Source: Apoderus coryli (lineage: Eukaryota > Arthropoda > Insecta > Coleoptera > Attelabidae). From it: 64,000 nucleotides of DNA. A program made the position numbers and the translations under genes. Position 1 is the first letter of the stretch. Every line of letters starts with the position of its first letter. Where the stretch lies: NCBI GenBank assembly GCA_911728435.2, contig OU452199.1:44347004-44411003 (forward strand). The letters run 5' to 3'. A model generated the notes under the pieces. It was given only the letters and a program-made list of their open reading frames with translations. It made no database searches and was not told the origin of the DNA. Below are positions 38,101 to 50,100 of the stretch, piece by piece.

Positions 38101-41100
38101 ACTGTGGTTAGAAACTGAAAAATATAATTATTTTTAATCAGGACCTGACTTTTAACCTAAAATGGCGCCGCCATACGTCACAGTTTGAAGTTATTTAGTT
38201 CAAAGTGCTAAAGTGGACTCGGAATGCTGTTCTTTATTATGCTGTGATAATATGTTGATGATTTGCTATTTGATTGGTCTGTCACAAGTCAAAGAAAAAA
38301 TCTCCGGAAATTTTTTTGGGTGCTAATGTTGCTAAAGAGTCAAAATTAAGACATCTTACTTGTTGAAAAGTAGAGTTGTGAAATGTCCGTTAAAATTATT
38401 AAAAAAATGTTTCACTTTCCCTTACCGTCATCAGTACTTCCTTGCGTTTCCGATAATACGGAATAACACGTGCAGGTACGAGACTTTTGTGTATATACGC
38501 ATTCGCGTAATAATTGTAATCGTTGCATATGGACTATTGTGGTCGTGATGATCACCACCATACATGTTTTGGCAGTAATCAGACAGCATACTCCACTAAC
38601 TTTAATCTAAAAAAATAAATTAGACAACTTATAAGTTTCCTTAAAGAATTTCAACTATGGAAATTTAATTTTAATTAGAATTAGGGCTCCTCCAAGGCCA
38701 CGGTAGTGTAGCAGCAGCTTACGTCAATTTCATGTTATACGGATAGAGTTTGGAAGAGCAAAAACTTTTTTATTTGTAGATTTAGAAGAAAAAGTCATTC
38801 TTTATAAAAACGTCTGCTTGTGTCGAAACTACAATTTCAAATACCATATTTACGATTACTATACAGGGTATATCAAAAATAACATTTTTAATGATTTTAC
38901 AAAACAATTTCTGTCTTGCAGTACTTTCTGCAACTGAAGAGTCGAATTGAAGACGAAACAGATAGAACTGAAAATTGTGTACCACAAAACAGTGGCATAC
39001 GTTTTCTCTTTCCCAACGAAACTGGGTTTTCCATTTATCAACTTTGAAAACGAATCGGTTATCCGAAACAATTTTCGTTGAAAGGTGAGGGAGTTCCAGT
39101 ATCTGCTTTCGATCTTTCTTGATCTCATCCGTAGGACAAAGAAGTCCTAGAGCTATGTAATGTTAGTTTACCAAACGCAAAAGCTGTGTTTCTCAAAGCA
39201 AAAAAAACAAAAAAATCAAAATCATTAAAAATGTTATTTTTGATATACCCTGTATAGTAATCGTAAATTTGGCATTTGAAATTGTCGTTTCGACACAAGC
39301 AGGCGATTTTATAAAGAATGACTTTTTCTTCTAAATCGACAAATAAAAAAGTTTTTCCTCTTCCAAACTCTATCCGTGCTAAGGCTTTTGATAGGTTGGA
39401 TCACGAGGTGCTTCTTCAGAAGCTTAGGCATTATGGATTCGCATCCGGCAGTTTGAGGTCACTAATTTCATCATGTCTGCACGATAGAAGGCAGTAGGCG
39501 GCTATAGGTCCCATAACTACGAGGCTTCTTCGGGTGTTCCTCAGGGGTCAAATTTGGGCCCACTCTTGTTTTTAATTTTTATAGACGATCTGAATGATTG
39601 TTTTTTGCTGACGATCTTAAATTGTTTGCTCCTGTTGAATCCTATGAGGACTGCGTTCAGCTTCAGCGTGCTCTTGGGGCTGTGAAACATTGGTGTAGTT
39701 TCGGGTACTGTATTGGAAGTTGTGTTTGACTCAAAACTGTGTTTCGTACCGCATGTAAATGCTAAACCCAAATCCTCTAGCTTAGAGTGTGATCAATCAA
39801 TCAGCAGCTACAGAAACCTAAATTTTTAGCCCCTAACCATAACCTTGATGGGCTGAATCCTTCAAACACAACAATTGATTCTACATTTTTCAAATTTAAT
39901 CTGAAATAAAGACCAGGTTAGGTACTACTTACCAAATAACTGTATCTATTCTTTCTTCTGGCTAAACTCATCACACATAGTCCTGTTAATATTAACTGGA
40001 ACAATAAAAATGCTTATAAATTTGTATCATAGTTTTGATGATTGCGTTACATACCATGGCGGCAGGTACAAAAGTTGGTAACGATTCAAAATATTCCAAC
40101 GTCGACGTGTAGGACCGCACTACGAAATATACAGCCAAGAATAGGGCTCCAACGATTGTGGATAGACCGCCACAAGCGCAGGACCAAACTACGTATTTTT
40201 TTATGCCGCCACTATTTGGGTTTGCTGCAAAGAATAAAAATAAATAAATAAATACTTTATTGACAAATATATGTTTTTGGCGACATCTAGTGTGAGCAGG
40301 CAATATGCCCGGTGAAACACAGTTGACAAACGATGACCGGACAAGAAGTAACAACTCCATTAAATCCCATTGCCAACACTAGACACGCCCGATTCCCTAG
40401 CGGGAGGCCTCATGTACAAATTGCCCGTTAGATAAAGTAACAAGACTTCAAGTTATTTTGGAAATTTGTTTGAACAAATTTTAGGCATAATTTCATGTCG
40501 ATTCAAAAATGCTTTTCAGAGGAAAAGTTGTAGCTGTCTAGTCTAGCTCTTGCCCTGATCTTTTCTAAAACTTTCTACCCGTACAAGTATCAGAAGGCTT
40601 TCCGCATAATTCACAATGACCTTGGAGCCATAAAAAGTTTGCACGGAAACAAAAATATCATTAATTTAAATGCCGCTATATTGATCAAGTTCAATTAGGG
40701 ATTAGTGATAGCTCAAAAAGATCCAGGAACCCTGAGATATGTTTTTTTTCGGTCTGTAACATATCCCAGGCACGGGACTTTTCTTTCCTTGGAACCGAAT
40801 TGGTTTTCGTGGAATCTACGACGTCTAACTTAGCAATTCTACTTTAGAACCTGTAAAATGCACCGATTTAAATTTTTTTCTTCACTGCCTGTTAGTGCAA
40901 GTCAGTTTTCGTTTTCGTAAAAATAAATTGGAATTCGATACGTTCAAAAATCGAATTTTCGCGCCCAAGGCACACAGGGTATAATTCCTGGTGAGGGCAC
41001 ATGGTGCGCACGCACGCAAAATCATGATGGCAAAAAGTTAAATTTGGCAGGACGACGTGTTGTTATTTTCTTGTAAACTAATTGATAAATGGACAAATCG

Positions 41101-44100
41101 GTACGTTTATTGTGATGTCATGGTTATGAAATAGAAGTGGTAGCTGTGAAAATATTGGAGAAGACGTCCAGGGGGCCCCCCTCATGCAGAGTAAAGAAAA
41201 CTATCGCGGTAAGTGCCCGTTATTTTCAACAACAAAATTATATCTTGTGTGTGCGACATTTCTTGATGTTAGCAATTTAAACAAAACCATACAGTTCACT
41301 AAAGTTTTACTACTTGTGCTAACACTGCCATTGCTAAGTTCTTTTCTGTGAGTTTATTTTCTTTATTAGCAAATTTAACAGCAAGTCTGCAATTTGGCCC
41401 TTATTCTTATAAATATATTTAAGACAATCAATAACTTGATAACTTTACATAACAGAAGTAAATAAATTAATAGAGATATAAATAAAGAAATAAACATAAA
41501 AAATATATAAACAATCAGATTCAATCATCAAGTACAAGTTCTGCGGCCGCCAAAATATGTTTCAATGTATCATGAAACAAATCACAATTTCGGCACACCA
41601 CATTAAACGGGCGAGACATAGTGGACAATGGGGACCTCAACATAATATTCGTTCGAGCTCTATCACAATGAAATAATTGGTAATTTCTTGAGTTTATTCG
41701 CGGAACAGTAAGACGGAATCCTTCAAGCAGCTGAGGATAATCAATAACGCCATTAAACACTTTACAAACATTGCTTATGCATGCAAGATCCCGCCTCAAT
41801 TGCAATGATTGCACACCAAATCTGCCCGTTAGATAGCCATATGGCACACCACGCTCAGGATAACGACCATCGGATTTAAAGCAAAGATACTTCAAAAATT
41901 CGCGCTGTACTCCCTCGATGTTTTGCTAGCAGGGATACCAGATCAGAGAGCAATATTCAAGTTTGGACCTGACGTACGCGAAGTACAGTTTTTTTAGCGT
42001 ATTAATATGGCGAAAAGATTTACCATTTCTAACGATGTAACCATATGCCTTGGATGCATTAGCTATCATCGTCATTATGTGTTCGCTGAAGGTAAAGCGC
42101 GAATCGAACACAACACCAAGATCCCTGGTAGTTTCCACACGTGACAATGCAGCGTCATGAATCGCGTATTCAAAATCAATAGGGAACGTTCTCCTAGTAT
42201 ATGACACAACTTTACACTTTACCGGGTTCAGCATAAGATTATTGGCATCACACCAATCCCCGACCAAGTTCAGACTGTTTTGCAAAACATCACAGTCGTC
42301 AACAGAGTGGAGTAGATCTTCAGATCATCAGCAAAAATCAATCTTTCAGATTTTAAATTCTTTCCCAGGTCGTTAATAAAAAGATTAAACAGTAGTGGTC
42401 CCAGATTCGAATCTTGAGGTACTCCTGATGTTACATGGTAGCTTCTTGATTTATAACCGTTATCAGAAACAAACTGATCTCTGCCGCTTATGTAAGATTT
42501 TATCAATAGAATAGCACAGTAGGTTAATCCGAACGCAGGAAGCTTCCTAACTAAAATCGAATGATCGATCCTGTCGCTTTACTGAAGTCGGTATATATGA
42601 CGTCAACCTGACCTCGAGAGTCCAACGCTTCGGAGACATACTGCGTGAAAACGGCCAGGTTTGTAACGGTCGATCTTCCGGTTACGAATACGTGTTGGTA
42701 AGAGACCATCTGTGCTCCAACACCTGTATAAATTCGATTATATAAAACCACCTCCAACAGCTTTGAGAAATTGGAAAGAATAGAGATCGGCCAGTAGTTC
42801 TCTATCTGCAATCTATTGCCACACTTGAACACAGGACAAACCTTAGCAGTTTTCCAAACCGAGGGGAATTGATTAGTTTTAACTATTAAATTAAAAATTA
42901 TAGACAGAGGACCACTAAGGACTCCAATTGTGTCCTTCATGAGAAACGAAGGAATGCTATCAGACAATAAAATACAAACGAGATTTTTGTTATACAAAAC
43001 AATTTCATGGTCTCCAAAGTAAACTCCCTTTAATGCAATACACTTATGCCAACTCTTGAAACACTCCCGTGTCCTCTTCGGGAATGGCCTTTAATACCTT
43101 CTTAGATTCTCCTTAATCCATTCAAAACGGTGTCTGAGGAGCATATATTGTCAATTTACTGCATAGCCAGAAGTCACACGGTGGTAAATCTGGTGAAATT
43201 ATCTCGAAGAACCAATGCAGTGTGGGATGGGGCACAATTCCAGTGGTTTTGTGTCATAACCATAGATCCAAGTCTCGTCTCCAGTAATTATGCGTTTCAT
43301 CTCAACCTAACAGTCTGAAAGCATTGATTCACAGATAGTAACACGATGCTCTTTGTCAAAGGGTCATCTTTAAAGACCTCTTCCTCCTGTGGTAAGCGTT
43401 TTTCAATAAAACGATTAATTTTGAAGTGTCATGAAATTATCGATAAAGAGTTACCAAATTGCATTAATTGCTAAAACTCAACAGATAACTCTAGTCCGAT
43501 TAAAAAAATGTTTTACCTGCTAATAGATTCTAAGAAAAAGTTTGTACATTTGAGCAATTTTACCTGTGTGAGGCAAATGTTGAGTACAATGTGGTATAGT
43601 TGGTGGTATGTGGTATTGTACCACCTGCATAACAGGGTACCCATGCATTTTGTTGTTAATTTCCACAATTATTTATTTCTTTGTCACTATAATTTCATTT
43701 CACACCTGTTTATTTATTTTTTAATTGCATCTGGCACATCATTACACGTCTACACAATAAACATATTTCGTATTTCTAAAGGTTTTCCACATACATTTAA
43801 TTATTACACATTTTCCATAAATAATTTTATTCTCTCTTAATTTCTTTAATTGAATTATGGTGAAGTCGTATGTAATTTAGTTACTGCTCTTACTAATTAA
43901 TTTATGATTTTTATTTAGAGCTGTTTTATTATTATTATTTTTGACTGTAAACTTATATACATAGAGCATAGAGCTCAATCTGGTATAGAATAGACACAAC
44001 CAAAAGGGAAACGCGCGCTTTTCACCAGGTCCGTATTATTTGCCAACCATGTTTTACGAAAATCCTGCTTACTTAAATACATTGTAGAAAATAAATTAAA

Positions 44101-47100
44101 CTGTCTAGGTTCTGTTCTAGCATTTATCGAAGATGTGAGGTTGTTTGAAGGTCTAATTTAGTTTGTGTACCAGGAAACTTGCTCGAAGAAATTTTACATC
44201 AAAAAGAGTGGAGGAGTGCTTGGAATGCTCTGTCGAAGGAGGTTATATCAGCGCGAACAGTGAACAGTCTCAAAAAAAAATCCTGAGTTACTACCCGTCA
44301 AAATGGTGTAGACTGGAGCTTTATTCTTGCAAGTATTTTCATCACAAAAGATGTCAAAGATTTATTTATAAAAACGATCAAGAACTTCGGTTTCAGATTG
44401 CAAGCAAGACTGCTGTGAGTTTCGAACCACCTCAAGATCCGCAAAAATCAAGTAGACCCTGAAGCGAGCCCTCAAGTGCTTAGAGATTTGAAAATCTCGA
44501 ATGTCTCTCTCCCTCGTCAAAATAGGCGTCAGTTTCAGCGATTACATCATCATTTGACTTAAATTTCTTACCAGCAAGGATTCTCTTGAGATCTGAAAGC
44601 AGGAAAAAATCGCTCGGGGCTAAATCTGGAAAATGCGGTGGGTGGGTAAGCAATTTATTCAATTTTGTCATAGTTTTCATCAATTTGTGACACGGTGAAT
44701 TGTCTTGGTGAAACAACACTTTTTCCTTTTGCAAATGTGGCCGTTTCTTTGCGATTTCAAACGATCCAAACGTGCACAATAACCGTCGCTGTTGATGGTG
44801 GTTCCTTTTTGGGGGTAGTCGAGGAATATTATTCCGTTCGCATCCCAAAATACAGCCGCCATCACCTTACCAGCCGACTGTTGCGTCTTTCCTCCCTTTG
44901 GATTCGGATGATGGAACTGGATGAGTTCCGAAACACTATAGTTATAATAATCTTTATTAGTCTAACAGGCTTCCGCCCAATTACAAAACAAAACATATTA
45001 TGCATAAATTATCCAGAAATATCAAAAAAACACAAAAATACAAAAAAAAATATATGGCAATGGTATAAATTAATTATAAATTAAATTAAATACACGTGAA
45101 AGAAAGAACCGTCATCAACAGCAATGACACAGAAAAATATCTACAAATGGACTGACCTTAAATACTCTCCTAGTTCCCGTTTAAAGGAGGAAACACTTCC
45201 GCCGAAATAATTTACATGTCTATTTAAGAACCAACCGTTACATAGCGTGCAAGCCCTTGTCAGTGGTTTTTCCCTTCATAATTGTGGCGAAATCGGGGTG
45301 GTTGAAATAAATAGGGGTTACGAGAATGGTATTGAGGGGCGTTAAAATTTAATTGCGAAAGAAGTCTGGGGCAGTCAATCAGAGAATTGATCAGTTTAAA
45401 TAGAAATAGTTGATAACTGAACACTCGCCGGAATTCGAGAGAATCGCCATTAAATCTGTCGAGCAGCTGCCTATCTTCGATACCTCGTGAAAGAAAATGA
45501 CCATCAATTCTAACACACAGATGCTTTAAAAATTTGCGTTGTATTTTCTCAAGTTTTAGAATATGGGTCTGGTATATAGGAGACCATACAATTGAGGCAT
45601 ATTCAAGCTTGCTTCTAACTAGTGCATAGTAAAGGGCGATAAGAGAATCGATGTTCTCAGATCCCGAAGTAACTCTCAGTATAAATCCCAAATTACGCAG
45701 AGCACAGCCACATATATCCGTTATATGATCATTGAACGATAGATCAGAATCCACTGTGACCCCAAGATCCCTGGTAAGCACACATCTAGCTAAGGAAGCA
45801 CCGTATATCCGATGGCAGATTGTTTTCCACACACCATTCTGCCAAAACATTCAGATCGCTCTGTAGAGCGTTACAATCGGAAGGTTCTGAGATAGTCCGA
45901 AATACCTTTAAATCATCCGCGAATAAGAGACATTGACTCGTGAACAATGTCGTTAATGTACACGGCAAAAATCAGTGGAGCCAGGTTGCTTCCCTGTGGA
46001 GCACCGCTAGTGACCACGAACTCAGGAGATCTAAAGCCACCATACTCAACAAACTGGCGTCTATTTGATAAATATGAGTCAAAGAGAGTTATTAGGCTCT
46101 CATGGAACCCAATCCCGTTCATTTTATTTTTTATTACATTGTGGTTAAGCTTGTCAAGAGCCCTCGAAAAATCAGTATAGACAACATCGACTTGTTTGCC
46201 CAAACCAACAGCAGGAATTGCCGCCTGTAGGAATTCAACTAGATTTGTCGTAGTAGATCGCCTATGAAAAAATCCATGTTGTTTCAAAATAATCCGATTT
46301 TTTATTTATTGAAATATTTTATCATGAAGAATTGATTTGAAGACCTTGGAGAAGTTGGACAGAATAGATATCGGGCGATAATTTGTTACTCTATCAATCG
46401 GTCCCGCCTTATGAACAGGGCATATTCGAGCAAGTTTCCAGGAGGAAGGAAACACATTTGACTTTTATTTGTCTCTAAAAAAATTTACAACTCCACGACA
46501 GAATGGACTATTTTTTTCAAATTATAAAACCCTTAATTGTATATCAAAAAATGCGCTATAATTACCTCCAAAAACTCACCAAATTTCATTTGCATTAGTT
46601 TTTAAGAAAAACTTTAACTCACTGTGGCTTCAAAACGAAGCATTCGCGGTCATACGTTTATATAGAAAACAGTCACTATTTTTTCATGCACCCTGTATAA
46701 AACAGTTAAAAACATCATTGCTGGATATCACGGACGATATTTTTCGTGATATTGATAATGGTAAAGTAGTATCATTGATCTTAGTTGACTATAGTAAAGC
46801 ATTTGACAAAATTAGCCATGAAATTTTGCTAGCAATTCTGAAATACATTGGATTTTAGTCAAATGCTATCGAACTAATTAAAAAATTTCAATACGTGGAA
46901 ACTAACAGAGGTTGCTCCACCTCAGGTAGTATATTATGTGGTGTCCCACAAGGATCGATTTTGGGACCCTTGTTATTCTCAATATATACTGTGACACTCC
47001 CAGTAAGTGTTACATTTGGCGATACATTCATGTATGCTGATGATAGTCAAATAAAGCACTCTTTTTATGCTCATGATTACGTAGATCCTTGTAGGAAAAT

Positions 47101-50100
47101 TAATTTCGATTTGGAAGCACTTTTGGACTGGTCGGAGGGACATCAGCTGTCAATAAATCCTTCGAAGACGCAGGTATTGCTCTTTGGTAAAAATAGACAA
47201 ACCATATCAGATTCTATGCAAATTAAAATTAATGATGTCTCTTTGAAAGTGTCTCAGAGTGCGAGAAATTTGGGTCTTGTGATGGATTGTGATTTACGCT
47301 TTTCCGAACATATTTCGGGATGCATTTCAAAATCATATTCCTCCTTGAAAATGTTATACCCACACAGACATGTACTTTCAATAGAGCTTAAAAGTAAACT
47401 AACTGATGCCTTGGTGCTCAGTAATTTTAATTACTGTGATGTAGTATATAGTCCTAGTTTATTAAATGTTGATAAAAACCGCATCGAACGTGTACAGAAA
47501 TCTTGCTTGCGATACATATTCGGCATCAGGAAGTATGACCGAGTAAGCCATAAACTCGTTGATGTCAAGTGGCTCTCCATGGAAGCTCGTAGACATCTTC
47601 ATTCAGCGGTTTTATTCTGACCCGGGGACAGCCTCCATACTTATATAATAAAATCACATTCCGTTCTGACGTTCACAATGTGAATATTAGAAACCGTAAT
47701 CTTCTTTCACCCCCAGCTCATAGAACTTCAAGTTTCGAGAGATCATTTTCCTTTCAGATAATATATAAGTTGTATAAGATTCAGGATACTTTGAAGTCGT
47801 TAAGCCTTTTCACATTCGAACGAAAATTGCGTGATCTTTTGTTGAATTCACTCTTATAAAAGATATTGTCAACAGTCTTTCTTTGTTATTAATTAGAATT
47901 TTGTTTACTAGGTTACATTTTTTTTTTATTATTGTTGTAATATTAATTATATTTCTATTTCTTAGTCTACTTGTTACCTGGTTAATTAGCCTAAGACTCT
48001 GTATGTATTGTGGTGTTTGCATTTTATTTATTAGGATTTTTGTTTGTAGATTTTTGTATTTTAAGGTACGTATGGTTAGCGTATATTATGTTTTTTTTCT
48101 CGGGCCTAGATTTCAAAATCAGTAGTTATACTGCCATCTAGACCTTTTTGTAGTTCTAGTTTTTTTGGTAATGTAATAATTATTTGAGTTGTAACTTGTT
48201 TTGTTTTTAAACTGCAAATAAATTTATTATTATTATTAAATCACCCGCCCTGTAAGCCTGGGTTGAAAGTGGATATATTGAAAAAGAAATTCCGCGTAAA
48301 TGACCATTAATAAATAAAATAATAGTTGTTAAAAGTCCCAATAAAAAAAAAAATAGAAACCCTTTTCTTTCCAAATATTTTTCATTATCAAAGCCCAATA
48401 TTTTTTCAATTCCAACGCTTTGAAATTATGATTGTGACGATCTCCGGTACAGACAATTTTTTTTAATGAAAAATCAACCTAAAAAAGCTAGGCGACAAGC
48501 ATTTCTTGCAATTAACCAACTATTTTCACGATAATAATTATGTATTAAGAAAATTACAACCGTGTATACATACCGTTAATTACCTGTCAGTTAATTAAAT
48601 ATAATTAGTTATTAAGTAAAAAAAAATATAAATGAAAATATGAAGAGTAAAAAAAGTTCATAATAATTATTATTATCCTAGCAGTAGCTAGTAGTACTTG
48701 GTAAACGGAAGGCTATTATACATCATTGTGCGTGTCTTATTTTAAATAATTTATTATTAAAAGTATAACTTTAAAATACTTCATGAATTTTCCACAAAGT
48801 AAATAATAAATAATAATTATTTATTGCGTTCAAGTGCTTGTTAGCAGGCATGTCTTACTGAAAGACTCACCCATTTAAACAGTGTGGTATCGGATGTTAT
48901 AATTGCATGCTATTGAGAACTAATTAAAATGCAAATTGAACGTATCTAAATATATCTTGTTCTTTGATAGGTTATTCAATACGTCCGTAGACGATACCAC
49001 TTTTATAGTACGATCTCTCTTTCTCGTCAAAATAGGCCTCAGTTCCAGCGATCACTGGACTTAAATTTCAGGAAAATGTCTAAATCTGGGTGGGTAAGCA
49101 ATTCGAAGCCCAATTCATTCCAACACTTTTTTCTTTTGCAAATGTGGCCGTTTCTTTGCGATTTCAATCGATAAAAATGTGCAAAGTAATAGGCGACTAT
49201 TACTGTGCACGGGTTGGGTTCGCTTGGGTTTGGGTTGGGTTCGGTTAGCTTCGTTAGGTAGCCAAAGAATACATACCTACTATTACTGTTATTATTAAAT
49301 GGTTTGGATTCTCTTGAGTTTGGTTGGATTGTGTTCGCTTGGGTTGGGTTAAGTTCAGTTAGGTTCGTTAGGAAGCCAAAGAATACATACATAACTACTA
49401 TTACTGTTATTATTAAATGGTTTGGGTTCTCTTGAGTTTGGTTGGATTGGTTTCGCTTGGGATGGGTTCGGTTGGGTTCGCTTGGGTTGGGTTAAGTTCA
49501 GTTAGGTTCGTTAGGTAGCCAAAGAATACATACCTACCATTACTGTTACTATTATTAAATGGTTTGAGTTCACTTGGGTCTGGTTGGTTTGGGTTGGTAT
49601 GGGTATGGAGGTAGTTGAGGAATATGATTCCGTTCGGATCCCAAAATACAGCCGCCATCACCTTACTGGCCGCCTGTTGCGTCTTTGCTCGCTTTCGATT
49701 CCGTTCGTCGATTGCTGTCCACTGAGCTGACTGTCTTTTGGATTCTGGTGTGAAATAGTGAACCGATGTTTCATCCATTGTCACATATCGACGATAGAAT
49801 CCCAAATTTATACATGTATCGTTCGAAGGTCGGTACCAAATAAAAATCATATGGAAACAATTCTAGTAACGCCATCTATGTGTCACCCTACGGACTTACT
49901 GAATGACCTAATTTGGCATCCAAATGGGGAAGGCAAGGGCTCCATCGTTTGCGAGAAACGACTGCATCTAGGAGGATCTGAGTCTTAACACAATCACCCA
50001 GCACTTAAGGGAAAGATGGCTGGCTTAATCTTTAATTTACAGCGATTTTAATAACCTCAAGAAGCGGCTGAAGCTTTTCAAAACCATGTTCCAGCTTGCA

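Noticed and set aside
44163..44462. 99-codon frame beside a mariner
   Set aside because: No domain, no splice context; probably chance or transposon flank.
49039..49850. Asn/Pro/Thr-rich protein frames
   Set aside because: Translated minisatellite between two halves of a mariner transposase.
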